This document shows, piece by piece, positions 22,311-31,829 of a stretch of 64,000 nucleotides of DNA. The notes beneath the pieces are model-generated. The model worked only from the letters and a program-made list of their open reading frames with translations, searched no databases and was not told where the DNA came from. This DNA comes from Siphonodentalium dalli (lineage: Eukaryota > Mollusca > Scaphopoda > Gadilida > Siphonodentaliidae). The stretch covers positions 55,082,025 to 55,146,024 of the forward strand of contig CP136068.1 of assembly GCA_032622095.1 (NCBI GenBank), read 5' to 3'. The position numbers were made by a program, and so were the translations under genes. Numbering within the stretch: the first letter of the stretch is position 1; every line of letters starts with the position of its first letter.

Positions 22311-23345
22311 TTCTGTTTCTGGCTGTTTTTGACGGAGGTGAATATTTTAACAGCATACCAACCGCCAAAACGCGCCCGTATCTTTAAGATGGAGATGCAC
22401 GTTTTGCATAAACACAGCCAAATAAATACAGCGAGAGATTTTCAACAAATAATTTCTCTGGATCTATCTGCCGAAAAACCTTGAATTTCACATATCATCA
22501 TCTTCATTGTTTGCAGAATCTGTGCAATTATTAAGAGGTGACATAGACAATGGATTATAATACATTTGGGAGGTTGAAAATAATAGTTTCTTTGTTGTCC
22601 CTTTCGGTACCAAGAACTGCTAGAATAATTAATAATTTCACACAACACTCCAATCACCAAACAGCTTATTGCCTTGGCTCCACGAGAGGAGGCTTCATTT
22701 GTATCATTTTGTGGAGTTAGATATTTAATTGCATAATATAGTGTCATACCCCATATATTATAATGAAGAATAAAGCAGTCACAAATATTCCAGCCCAATG
22801 AAAACAATTGTTGATATGTAGTGTAGTCCACTCAAGCAGTGCATAATCCACTGGGAATTAGGCCACAGTGTTAAGAGATATGGTGTCAGCTTAACTTGGT
22901 TAGGAAGCCATGACCCAGAACTCATCTCAGCCCAATTTTTCATTGAACAACATGAATGACATGAAAATTCTCAAATATTGAAAATTATTTGTGGGTAGTT
23001 GTCTTTCTAAGTGAAAATAATCATAAAATTTCATGAATGGAGAAAAATTAAGTCTCTTCAGATCTTCAGATATGATATCATGGATAAATGAACTGCACTT
23101 TTGAAACAAATCTAATTTACAGAAGTTCTTGGTACCTGAAAACGGTGAAATTTAAAATATTTCCCATGCCATAAAAGTGAAGTAAATGAGATTATAATAA
23201 CCAAATGTTCGATGGTTCTTAAATATTGTATCACAATAATCGCTTGTACCAAATTTCACAAATAAATTCCTGACAGATTTTGAGAAAATCCATTTATAAA
23301 TATACCAGGAATTTTTGGCCAAACGTGCATCTGACCATTCCCTGC
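22310..23345 (-). other. Unique ~1-kb segment with minus-strand open stretches, unidentified
   Basis: Three minus-strand open stretches (23,397-23,152, 23,109-22,927 and 22,831-22,442) follow each other. The first lies partly in family X. The middle one is preceded by a plausible acceptor (TTTTCAG near 23,143-23,137), and its peptide (FQKCSSFIHDIISEDLKRLN and onward) has ordinary protein composition. The last, of 129 codons, is hydrophobic and Cys-rich, starts right after a stop and has no early ATG. They could be exons or the decayed remains of one gene carried by the insertion that split family X. I do not recognise the protein, and chance open reading in AT-rich DNA is also possible. Confidence 0.2.
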
Positions 23346-23470
23346 CTTGTTTGTTCAATGTTATAAAATACCCTGTCATAACTGGCCAGAGTATCAAAAA
23401 GTTCCCAGGTTTTGTACTGGTGGAATATGATATATACGGGCGTTAGTCATAATAGAGATTCATGGCTTGG
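23345..23470 (+). repeat. Dispersed repeat family X, 3' part (copy 1)
   Basis: TTGTTCAATGTTATAAA, then AAAAGTTCCCAGGTTTTGTA, GGTGGAATATGATATATACG and GGCGTTAGTCATA match 46,405-46,515 closely. It completes the family X copy whose 5' part is at 21,560-21,885. Confidence 0.8.
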
Positions 23471-23507
23471 TCCAGTGACGAGGCGTGTAATTTTCCCCGA
23501 GGGATTC

Positions 23508-23513
23508 GCGACC
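23508..23513 (+). other. Left 6-bp target-site duplication (GCGACC)
   Basis: GCGACC lies immediately outside the first base of the left palindrome arm, and the same six bases follow the last base of the right arm at 32,209-32,214. The sequence just outside both copies is unrelated (GGGATTC on the left, GTGGGCG on the right), so this is not simply more inverted repeat. Six base pairs is the duplication length described for Polinton/Maverick integration. Confidence 0.8.
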
Positions 23514-23533
23514 AGAAGAATAGGGGGCTCCTT

Positions 23534-23703
23534 CGCGTCACATCTAAAAATAGAATCTTTGGGTCTAAAATTGGTTGTGGGTGTCTCGTTCGCGTCACAT
23601 CTAAAAATAGAATCTTTGGGTCTAAAATTGGTTGTGGGTGTCTCGTTCGCCTCACTTCTCAAAATAGAATCTTTGGGTCTAAAAATTGTTTGAGGGTAAA
23701 ATT
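23534..23703 (+). repeat. Subterminal 57-bp tandem repeat, left arm (3 units)
   Basis: Units start at 23,534, 23,591 and 23,648 with CGCGTCACATCTAAAAATAG (the third is CGCCTCACTTCTCAAAATAG), followed by AATCTTTGGGTCTAAAATTG and GTTGTGGGTGTCTCGTT. The third is followed by a degenerate GTTTGAGGGTAAAATTG tail. Terminal tandem repeats of this kind are common in Polinton inverted ends. Open frames through it are by-products. Confidence 0.9.
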
Positions 23704-23739
23704 GTTCGAGGATAAAATTGGTTGTACTAAAATATTCCA

Positions 23740-23895
23740 AATTATCAAAAACCCCAAAAAAAAATTTCCAAACTTCCAAATTATCAAAACCCCAAAATTT
23801 CAAAACTTCAAATATTTCTAATCTTCCAAAAATTTCAAATCTTCCAAAAATTTCAAATCTTCCAAAAATTTCAAAAATTTCAAATAAAAAATTTA
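23740..23895 (+). repeat. A/T-rich ~17-bp repeat patch, left arm
   Basis: TCTTCCAAAAATTTCAAA recurs four times between about 23,818 and 23,885. It is preceded by looser versions with TTCCAAATTATCAAAA and CCCCAAAA. It is low-complexity terminal DNA of the element and is mirrored at about 31,830-31,985. Confidence 0.8.
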
Positions 23896-24015
23896 TAACG
23901 AGTTTTCGGTTTCTGATAATCTCGATATTAAAAAATGTCGAATGTTAAATTATTTGCGTGTAATATCTTTCGTTATTTTTTTTTGTTCAAATATTTTTCA
24001 TGAAATTATTAATCG

Positions 24016-24201
24016 ATGTTTAGAAATAGCTTTATTGGACATTGTGACCATCGGTATGAATGCATACATTCCAGTGTTTTATCGGACGCAGTTCATATAA
24101 TTGTCATACCTGAAAATAGACACCATTACTTTTACATAAATAATAAAGAGCGTTTATTCTTTACACTCTCTCTATCCCAGATGAAGTTATTGAGTATATG
24201 A
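24016..24201 (+). CDS. Short open frame in left arm, unknown
   Basis: A 61-codon ATG frame (starting MFRNSFIGHCDHRYEC). A second 71-codon ATG frame follows at 24,239-24,454, in a different phase (MYYVESLTVENGNVKLQ). The mirror copies at 31,521-31,706 and 31,268-31,483 are identical in translation. An alternative phase linking the two gives IPDEVIEYMTGVYYRELLEV, which reads more like protein than either ATG frame. The pair may therefore be the remains of one frameshifted gene. In a Polinton this position could hold part of a structural gene, but I recognise no motif. Confidence 0.25.
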   Translation: MFRNSFIGHCDHRYECIHSSVLSDAVHIIVIPENRHHYFYINNKERLFFTLSLSQMKLLSI

Positions 24202-24238
24202 CAGGTGTGTATTATCGTGAATTATTGGAAGTATTGAG

Positions 24239-24454
24239 ATGTACTATGTTGAATCACTAACGGTCGAAAATGGTAATGTGAAATTACAACCCTCCAGAAT
24301 GAATTGTCATATTCGATGGAACATATTATGTACACGTAATCACACACGCGACATTGGTGGTAACAATGTGTCTTTCACACCTTTGCTTTACCAAATGAAT
24401 TCTATTATTTCCCCGGTCACAGTTATATGCTATTCAGAAAACATATCGATTTAA
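24239..24454 (+). CDS. Second short open frame in left arm, unknown
   Basis: A 71-codon ATG frame with ordinary composition and no known motif, ending at TAA 24,452-24,454. Upstream, in another phase, lies an open run ending in EVLRCTMLNH, so a frameshift near 24,260 could have split a longer gene. It is identical in both arms, and conservation between arms is expected from the palindrome itself, so it is not evidence of selection. Confidence 0.25.
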   Translation: MYYVESLTVENGNVKLQPSRMNCHIRWNILCTRNHTRDIGGNNVSFTPLLYQMNSIISPVTVICYSENISI

Positions 24455-24683
24455 TGTCTGAACAAACGGGTTAGTATCAATTAAGGTTGATAAACTGTGT
24501 CATTGTTAGCATTAACACGATAATTAGTTATCCAAAACATGCATACATAATACGTCCAGGTCACTCAATTATAGAAATTGCTTCGGTGTCATTGTTATAA
24601 CAACATTACGTAATAACCACTTATCATTCCATTCACACTTACGCTCATTTTGTATACCAAAAATTTCAATATAATGAAGATGA

Positions 24684-24718
24684 CGAAAAGTTACCTATAA
24701 TTCTGCTGTGGTTAAGCC

Positions 24719-24763
<45 letters not shown>

Positions 24764-24920
24764 GTCACCAAGCGACATAACATCCTGCTTTGATGATCCA
24801 ATGGCCAATGTCCATGAAGATTTTATTTCCGATGCAAGTCATATTTCCGACTAACTCCTGAAAAGTTACCTATAATTCTGCGGTGGTTAATCAGTCCATT
24901 ATTTAGGGCATACCTGTATG
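24684..24920 (+). pseudogene. Rearranged relic of ATPase 5' end inside left arm
   Basis: This stretch joins three pieces: GTTACCTATAATTCTGCTGT (a sequence otherwise found beside the palindrome centre), then (CAA)n with a ~70-bp match to ATPase codons just after the Gln tract (SDITSCFDDPMANVHEDF), then again the centre-flanking CATATTTCCGACTAACTCCT, GTTACCTATAATTCTGCGGT and CAGTCCATTATTTAGGGCAT. The gene fragment points right, opposite to the intact gene of the same arm. It is a fossil junction from an earlier recombination or fold-back, and its mirror is at about 30,811-31,040. Confidence 0.75.
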
Positions 24921-25079
24921 TAGGCCTACCAGTGGATGAATAGTCTGCCGGAGAAGTACTGTGTAGACAGGTCTTGTCGGTAAGAGAGTCAGACGAGAAG
25001 TGAAGGCTCGGCTATTAAAACATAGTAATGCGATAGCGAACATCAAACGAGTCTGCGCACGCATATCTGTCAAAGGATA

Positions 25080-25172
25080 CAATGGCAGTCATTGGTCAAT
25101 TTATCCCCGGTGTCAGCTCAGTACAATAGCAGTCATTGGTCAATTTATCCCCGGTGTCAGCTCAGTACACAA
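25080..25172 (+). repeat. 48-bp tandem duplication, left arm
   Basis: GCAGTCATTGGTCAATTTAT followed by CCCCGGTGTCAGCTCAGTA occurs twice in direct succession. The mirror is at about 30,550-30,642. Confidence 0.9.
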
Positions 25173-25203
25173 TCGGCACGAAGCCGGAGGTCATAATTAC
25201 TCT

Positions 25204-25711
25204 TACGAATGAAGAGCGTTGAACATATACGAAATTATTACACGAATGAACTGAAATTTATATTTCACATCTTACCAACAACAGATACAGACATAGTGTT
25301 ATACTATCTTACATGTACCCATGCTATGACATCATTCGAAGGGGCAATACACTCAAGGAGTTAAAGTGACACGAAACAAGGGACGTGATGTAATATTGGT
25401 GTATGAATCTTAAAGGAACACAAGACACTCTAAAGGGACACTCATTATGAAGGAATGTTAACAATACAAGCGCACGAATGAAGAGCGTTGAACATATACG
25501 AAATTACTACACGAATGAACTGAAATTTATATTTCACATCTTACCAACAACAGATACAGACATAGTCATAGTGTTATATTATCTTACATGTACCCATGCT
25601 ATGACATACTTAAAGGGGGATAATGCACACACGGTGTGTGGAATGTTAAAGTGACACGAGGTAAGGGACGTTATGTAATATTGGTGTGTGAATATTAAAG
25701 GAGCATTCTCG
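25204..25711 (+). repeat. ~240-bp direct repeat pair, left arm
   Basis: Two units (25,204-25,437 and 25,471-25,711) share CGAATGAAGAGCGTTGAACA, a TATACGAAATTA run, TTTCACATCTTACCAACAAC, GTACCCATGCTATGACAT, a TTAAAGTGACACGA block and a GGGACGTNATGTAATATTGG block. The pair lies just downstream of the left ATPase gene and is mirrored at about 30,011-30,518. The units could hold regulatory or packaging signals, but nothing in the sequence says which. Confidence 0.85.
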
Positions 25712-25786
25712 CTATACAAACCCCCCTCCCCACTTATAGATATATAACGAAGACGAGAATAACATGTTGATGAAGTTTATTGAAAT

Positions 25787-27371
25787 TTAATCATTGTCTG
25801 AATCTTCGACCGTTAGATTTACTTCTAAGAGTTTCTTGAATTTTCTCATCGCTTCATCTGCAGCCCATTCATTATTATATCCGCGTTTGGTCAGTTTGAC
25901 CATTTTCTTCATGATCGTGTTATGTATGGGTGATGTTTTCAATCGATACTGGTATTCTATTAATCGTCTATAACTTTTGAGAAACAGAACAAACTCTGTG
26001 TCGATGGTATCCTCTTTTCCCGACATGCTCTCATCTCCCGAAATGCTCTCTTCTTCTTTCACATCATTGGTGACGCGTTTCATCATACTTTTGAATGTGT
26101 CCATCTCGTTGACACATCGCGCAGCTTTCTTAAGACCGAATACCGTTCTACTACCGACGACATTACCATCTTTTGAATCTGATAGCGTTCCTCGTTCATC
26201 TTCATCTGTATCTTCTCCGAAGAGAGTTGTTTTTGTCTCGGACATAGCTCCGTGTTCATCCGGGTCCTCAGTTAATTTTCGTTTTAACTTATTTTCTTGA
26301 CACCAGTTTTTTACGTGTCTCTGAACATCATAATGATCTGCGAACAAAAGCCCGCATTCATTACAAGGGTACGACATGTCTTCTCGAATGTCTATACGTT
26401 TCTTCTTATTAATTTCATCGAGCTCACCAGGTGGCCGTATGTCGTTAGTATAGTCATTATGTTGACCCTGGGGCACAATATAATTATATGTTATGCCCTT
26501 CTGTTGACCAGGGAGTTCTCTGTCATCGTATTTCATCGCATTCTGTTGACCCTGGGTCTCAGTGTCTTTTGTATGTTTTTTCATCCCATTCTGTTCATCT
26601 GGGTGTTCTCTGTCTTTTTGGTGATTATATTTCATGCCATTCCATTCACCCCTATGTTGGTTCGTGTCCTCTTTTAGTACATTCTGTCGCAGACGTAATG
26701 TGTCCGGTGTTGCGGCTTTTAAATCCACCAGTAGGTAACCGTACGGTTCACTCGTCGCTTCCGAAAACTCTCGAACCATACGCTGAGGACATTCAGGATA
26801 CATCTGTCTTGATAATGTTGAAATTAATCCCTTGTCGATTGGGTTATTGAACAATACCAAATATTGACAATTTCGTCGTTGCGTTGGATCTTTGTTGTAG
26901 TAGAAATTCTGGTTCAAACTTATCAAAGATAAGTTCAAATGGTGACTTCCTTCGGAATGCAAATCATTAACTCTCTGGTCTTTTGATGAAGTTTGCATCA
27001 AGTCATCGAGTATAACTAGATTTTTATACCGGGGGTTGATAAGCGAATCCAAGTTTGCTGGTATTCCTCGTATAAAGTTGACCTGAGGGGTGACGGTATA
27101 CTTTAATTCGTCATATAGGGGCTGCCAATATTTATAAAACCATATTATTCTGTCAGGTGCGGGTGATATTTTTGAGGCAGACTTTTGTAGTAAGGTTTTC
27201 ACGAAGTATGTCTTACCGCAAGATGTCGGTCCACTTACACATGCCGTGAATGGATGCTTGAAAATAAAATCTTCATGGACATTGGCCATTGGATCATCAA
27301 AGCAGGATGTTATGTCGCTTGGTGGCTGCTGTTGTTGTTGTTGTTGTTGTTGTTGTTGGGGGTGATGATAC

Positions 27372-27410
<39 letters not shown>

Positions 27411-27535
27411 GGCTGATGATACTGTTGTTGTTGTTGTTGTTGTTGTTCTGAAGGCGTGTGTTTAACTTTGATATGACGCTTCAAACTATCTTGCCAAGCA
27501 TAGACACTTAAGCACTCTTCACATTGATACTTCAT
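25787..27535 (-). CDS. Zinc-finger / FtsK-HerA (A32-like) packaging-type ATPase, left copy
   Basis: A 582-codon intact frame starting at ATG 27,535 (context TTAAATGA). Domains: a classical C2H2 finger at residues 5-26 (C5, C8, H21, H26); three Gln tracts at about 31-70 separated by YHQP and YHHP; then the ATPase. The P-loop is GPTSCGKT (102-109) and Walker B is NLVILDDL (172-179). A sensor-like SLISLNQN follows at about 204-210, with a polar/Arg segment PTQRRNCQ after it, and PYGYLLVDLK near 264-273. Residues ~295-362 hold about five short repeats around NGMKY. A second finger, C2HC type, lies at C391, C394, H407, C412. The C-terminus is acidic then basic. The fold and motifs fit the FtsK/HerA ATPases that pump DNA into capsids in Polintons and related viruses. 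The family call rests on motifs and context; finger function is inferred to be DNA binding. Confidence 0.8.
27380..27445 (-). repeat. (CAA)n Gln-tract repeats in left ATPase gene
   Basis: The Gln tracts are nearly pure CAA/TTG triplets (blocks at about 27,327-27,356, 27,372-27,409 and 27,424-27,446). Tract sizes are about 8, 13 and 11 Gln here against about 6, 9 and 15 in the right copy, yet total protein length is 582 in both. Triplet slippage has therefore occurred independently in the two arms. Confidence 0.85.
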
Positions 27536-28189
27536 TTAACTAGTTCAGGCTGTCGTTCACAACGTCTCTTAGTGTTGTTTGTACTGGATACAAATTTATC
27601 ACATTAGCTACAATACAACCTACCTATCCAAATGTCAATGCAATTATGAGTGATTTCAATATGAACACTCTATTATATAGATATGTGTAACCTGGTGACT
27701 GACATGATGATACAGTTATGCACTAAATAATGGACTGCTTAACCACAGCAGAATTATAGGTAACTTTTCAAGAGTTAGTCGGAAATATGGCTTGTTGCCA
27801 TTCATCGGAAAGCTCTCGCCGCAGTCGGCGGCGGCGCCGGCGGCGGCGGCGGCGGCACCGCCGCCGCAGTAAAATACCGCAATGCCGCCGCCGTCGCCGC
27901 CGGCGGCGAGAGCTTTCCGATGAATGGCAACAAGCCATATTTCCGACTAACTCTTGAAAAGTTACCTATAATTCTGCTGTGGTTAAGCAGTCCATTATTT
28001 AGTGCATAACTGTATCATCATGTCAGTCACCAGGTTACACATATCTATATAATAGAGTGTTCATATTGAAATCACTCATAATTGCATTGACATTTGGATA
28101 GGTAGGTTGTATTGTAGCTAATGTGATAAATTTGTATCCAGTACAAACAACACTAAGAGACGTTGTGAACGACAGCCTGAACTAGTTAA
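27536..28189. promoter_or_regulatory. Shared divergent intergenic region and palindrome centre
   Basis: The twin ATPase genes start 654 bp apart and point away from each other. The interval is an inverted repeat, apart from a spacer of about 80 bp (27,823-27,902) made of GGC/GCC triplets with a small island GCAGTAAAATACCGCAATGC. The arms beside it read AGCTCTCGCCGC / GCGGCGAGAGCT. Any promoter must be symmetric and serve both genes. I see no secure TATA box; TATATAATAGAGTG (28,045-28,058 and its mirror) is a candidate. The strong GC-rich hairpin may also be the fold-back point where the two arms were joined. Confidence 0.6.
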
Positions 28190-28352
28190 ATGAAGTATCA
28201 ATGTGAAGAGTGCTTAAGTGTCTATGCTTGGCAAGATAGTTTGAAGCGTCATATCAAAGTTAAACACACGCCTTCAGAACAACAACAACAACAACAACAT
28301 TATCATCAGCCACAACAACAACAACAACAACAACAACAGTATCATCACCCCC

Positions 28353-28395
<43 letters not shown>

Positions 28396-29938
28396 GCCGC
28401 CACCAAGCGACATAACATCCTGCTTTGATGATCCAATGGCCAATGTCCATGAAGATTTTATTTTCAAGCATCTATTCACGGCATGTGTAAGTGGACCGAC
28501 ATCTTGCGGTAAGACATACTTCGTGAAAACCTTACTACAAAAGTCTGCCTCAAAAATATCACCCGCACCTGACAGAATAATATGGTTTTATAAATATTGG
28601 CAGCCCCTATATGACGAATTAAAGTATACCGTCACCCCTCAGGTCAACTTTATACGAGGAATACCAGCAAACTTGGATTCGCTTATCAACCCCCGGTATA
28701 AAAATCTAGTTATACTCGATGACTTGATGCAAACTTCATCAAAAGACCAGAGAGTTAATGATTTGCATTCCGAAGGAAGTCACCATTTGAACTTATCTTT
28801 GATAAGTTTGAACCAGAATTTCTACTACAACAAAGATCCAACGCAACGACGAAATTGTCAATATTTGGTATTGTTCAATAACCCAATCGACAAGGGATTA
28901 ATTTCAACATTATCAAGACAGATGTATCCTGAATGTCCTCAGCGTATGGTTCGAGAGTTTTCGGAAGCGACGAGTGAACCGTACGGTTACCTACTGGTGG
29001 ATTTAAAAGCCGCAACACCGGACACATTACGTCTGCGACAGAATGTACTAAAAGAGGACACGAACCAACATAGGGGTGAATGGAATGGCATGAAATATAA
29101 TCTCCAAAAAGACAGAGAACACCCAGATGAACAGAATGGGATGAAAAAACATACAAAAGACACTGAGACCCAGGGTCAACAGAATGCGATGAAATACGAT
29201 GACAGAGAACTCCCTGGTCAACAGAAGGGCATAACATATAATTATATTGTGCCCCAGGGTCAACATAATGACTATACTAACGACATACGGCCACCTGGTG
29301 AGCTCGATGAAATTAATAAGAAGAAACGTATAGACATTCGAGAAGACATGTCGTACCCTTGTAATGAATGCGGGCTTTTGTTCGCAGATCATTATGATGT
29401 TCAGAGACACGTAAAAAACTGGTGTCAAGAAAATAAGTTAAAACGAAAATTAACTGAGGACCCGGATGAACACGGAGCTATGTCCGAGACAAAAACAACT
29501 CTCTTCGGAGAAGATACAGATGAAGATGAACGAGGAACGCTATCAGATTCAAAAGATGGTAATGTCGTCGGTAGTAGAACGGTATTCGGTCTTAAGAAAG
29601 CTGCGCGATGTGTCAACGAGATGGACACATTCAAAAGTATGATGAAACGCGTCACCAATGATGTGAAAGAAGAAGAGAGCATTTCGGGAGATGAGAGCAT
29701 GTCGGGAAAAGAGGATACCATCGACACAGAGTTTGTTCTGTTTCTCAAAAGTTATAGACGATTAATAGAATACCAGTATCGATTGAAAACATCACCCACA
29801 CATAACACGATCATGAAGAAAATGGTCAAACTGACCAAACGCGGATATAATAATGAATGGGCTGCAGATGAAGCGATGAGAAAATTCAAGAAACTCTTAG
29901 AAGTAAATCTAACGGTCGAAGATTCAGACAATGATTAA
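28190..29938 (+). CDS. Zinc-finger / FtsK-HerA (A32-like) packaging-type ATPase, right copy
   Basis: This is the mirror copy of the left gene, also 582 codons and uninterrupted, from ATG 28,190 to TAA 29,938. All key residues are kept: the N-terminal C2H2 finger, P-loop GPTSCGKT, Walker B with the DD pair, SLNQN and the internal C2HC finger. Visible differences from the left copy are KHL for KHP just before the P-loop strand, NLQKD for NHQKD, SPTHN for SPIHN, and Gln-tract lengths. An AATAAA signal lies six bases after the stop (29,944-29,949), so transcription by the host polymerase II is plausible. Two intact 582-codon copies in a window where nearly every other frame is broken imply a recent arrival or continuing constraint. 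Confidence 0.8.
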
Positions 29939-29943
29939 ATTTC

Positions 29944-29949
29944 AATAAA
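29944..29949 (+). terminator. Polyadenylation signal of right ATPase gene
   Basis: AATAAA begins six bases after the TAA stop. The palindrome gives the left gene the same signal on the minus strand at about 25,776-25,781. Confidence 0.6.
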
Positions 29950-30010
29950 CTTCATCAACATGTTATTCTCGTCTTCGTTATATATCTATAAGTGGGGAGG
30001 GGGGTTTGTA

Positions 30011-30518
30011 TAGCGAGAATGCTCCTTTAATATTCACACACCAATATTACATAACGTCCCTTACCTCGTGTCACTTTAACATTCCACACACCGTGTGTGC
30101 ATTATCCCCCTTTAAGTATGTCATAGCATGGGTACATGTAAGATAATATAACACTATGACTATGTCTGTATCTGTTGTTGGTAAGATGTGAAATATAAAT
30201 TTCAGTTCATTCGTGTAGTAATTTCGTATATGTTCAACGCTCTTCATTCGTGCGCTTGTATTGTTAACATTCCTTCATAATGAGTGTCCCTTTAGAGTGT
30301 CTTGTGTTCCTTTAAGATTCATACACCAATATTACATCACGTCCCTTGTTTCGTGTCACTTTAACTCCTTGAGTGTATTGCCCCTTCGAATGATGTCATA
30401 GCATGGGTACATGTAAGATAGTATAACACTATGTCTGTATCTGTTGTTGGTAAGATGTGAAATATAAATTTCAGTTCATTCGTGTAATAATTTCGTATAT
30501 GTTCAACGCTCTTCATTC
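30011..30518 (-). repeat. ~240-bp direct repeat pair, right arm
   Basis: Mirror of the pair at 25,204-25,711, with the same two units in reverse orientation, downstream of the right ATPase gene. Confidence 0.85.
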
Positions 30519-30549
30519 GTAAGAGTAATTATGACCTCCGGCTTCGTGC

Positions 30550-30642
30550 CGATTGTGTACTGAGCTGACACCGGGGATAAATTGACCAATGACTGCTATT
30601 GTACTGAGCTGACACCGGGGATAAATTGACCAATGACTGCCA
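30550..30642 (-). repeat. 48-bp tandem duplication, right arm
   Basis: Mirror of 25,080-25,172; TACTGAGCTGACACCGGGG followed by ATAAATTGACCAATGACTGC is present twice. Confidence 0.9.
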
Positions 30643-30810
30643 TTGTATCCTTTGACAGATATGCGTGCGCAGACTCGTTTGATGTTCGCTATCGCATTAC
30701 TATGTTTTAATAGCCGAGCCTTCACTTCTCGTCTGACTCTCTTACCGACAAGACCTGTCTACACAGTACTTCTCCGGCAGACTATTCATCCACTGGTAGG
30801 CCTACATACA

Positions 30811-30961
30811 GGTATGCCCTAAATAATGGACTGCTTAACCACAGCAGAATTATAGGTAACTTTTCAGGAGTTAGTCGGAAATATGACTTGCATCGGAAAT
30901 AAAATCTTCATGGACATTGGCCATTGGATCATCAAAGCAGGATGTTATGTCGCTTGGTGAC

Positions 30962-31003
<42 letters not shown>

Positions 31004-31040
31004 GGCTTAACCACAGCAGAATTATAGGTAACTTTTCGTC
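30811..31040 (-). pseudogene. Rearranged relic of ATPase 5' end inside right arm
   Basis: Mirror of 24,684-24,920. The ATPase fragment with its (TTG)n block lies between two copies of the centre-flanking sequence and points opposite to the intact gene of this arm. One visible difference is GCTGTGGTTAAGCAG (this arm) against GCGGTGGTTAATCAG (left arm). Confidence 0.75.
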
Positions 31041-31267
31041 ATCTTCATTATATTGAAATTTTTGGTATACAAAATGAGCGTAAGTGTGAATGGAATGATA
31101 AGTGGTTATTACGTAATGTTGTTATAACAATGACACCGAAGCAATTTCTATAATTGAGTGACCTGGACGTATTATGTATGCATGTTTTGGATAACTAATT
31201 ATCGTGTTAATGCTAACAATGACACAGTTTATCAACCTTAATTGATACTAACCCGTTTGTTCAGACA

Positions 31268-31483
31268 TTAAATCGATATGTTTTCTGAATAGCATATAAC
31301 TGTGACCGGGGAAATAATAGAATTCATTTGGTAAAGCAAAGGTGTGAAAGACACATTGTTACCACCAATGTCGCGTGTGTGATTACGTGTACATAATATG
31401 TTCCATCGAATATGACAATTCATTCTGGAGGGTTGTAATTTCACATTACCATTTTCGACCGTTAGTGATTCAACATAGTACAT
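31268..31483 (-). CDS. Short open frame in right arm, unknown (mirror)
   Basis: Same 71-codon translation as 24,239-24,454. Function unknown; possibly one half of a frameshifted gene with the frame at 31,521-31,706. Confidence 0.25.
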   Translation of the reverse strand: MYYVESLTVENGNVKLQPSRMNCHIRWNILCTRNHTRDIGGNNVSFTPLLYQMNSIISPVTVICYSENISI

Positions 31484-31520
31484 CTCAATACTTCCAATAA
31501 TTCACGATAATACACACCTG

Positions 31521-31706
31521 TCATATACTCAATAACTTCATCTGGGATAGAGAGAGTGTAAAGAATAAACGCTCTTTATTATTTATGTAAAAGTAATGGT
31601 GTCTATTTTCAGGTATGACAATTATATGAACTGCGTCCGATAAAACACTGGAATGTATGCATTCATACCGATGGTCACAATGTCCAATAAAGCTATTTCT
31701 AAACAT
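31521..31706 (-). CDS. Short open frame in right arm, unknown (mirror)
   Basis: Same 61-codon translation as 24,016-24,201, in mirror position. No motif recognised. Confidence 0.25.
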   Translation of the reverse strand: MFRNSFIGHCDHRYECIHSSVLSDAVHIIVIPENRHHYFYINNKERLFFTLSLSQMKLLSI

Positions 31707-31829
31707 CGATTAATAATTTCATGAAAAATATTTGAACAAAAAAAAATAACGAAAGATATTACACGCAAATAATTTAACATTCGACATTTTTTAATATCGA
31801 GATTATCAGAAACCGAAAACTCGTTATAA

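Noticed and set aside
24720-24770. (CAA)n tract as telomeric or independent microsatellite
   Set aside because: Its flanks match the ATPase gene codons after the Gln tract, so it is part of a gene-fragment relic.
26297-26850. Antisense open frames of 107-126 codons over the ATPase gene (mirrored on the right)
   Set aside because: They are shadows of the 582-codon sense gene, which has clear domains; the antisense translations show no motif.
27254-27451. Leu-rich open frame opposite the Gln tracts (and its mirror at 28,274-28,471)
   Set aside because: It is the antisense of CAA repeats and has no independent coding features.
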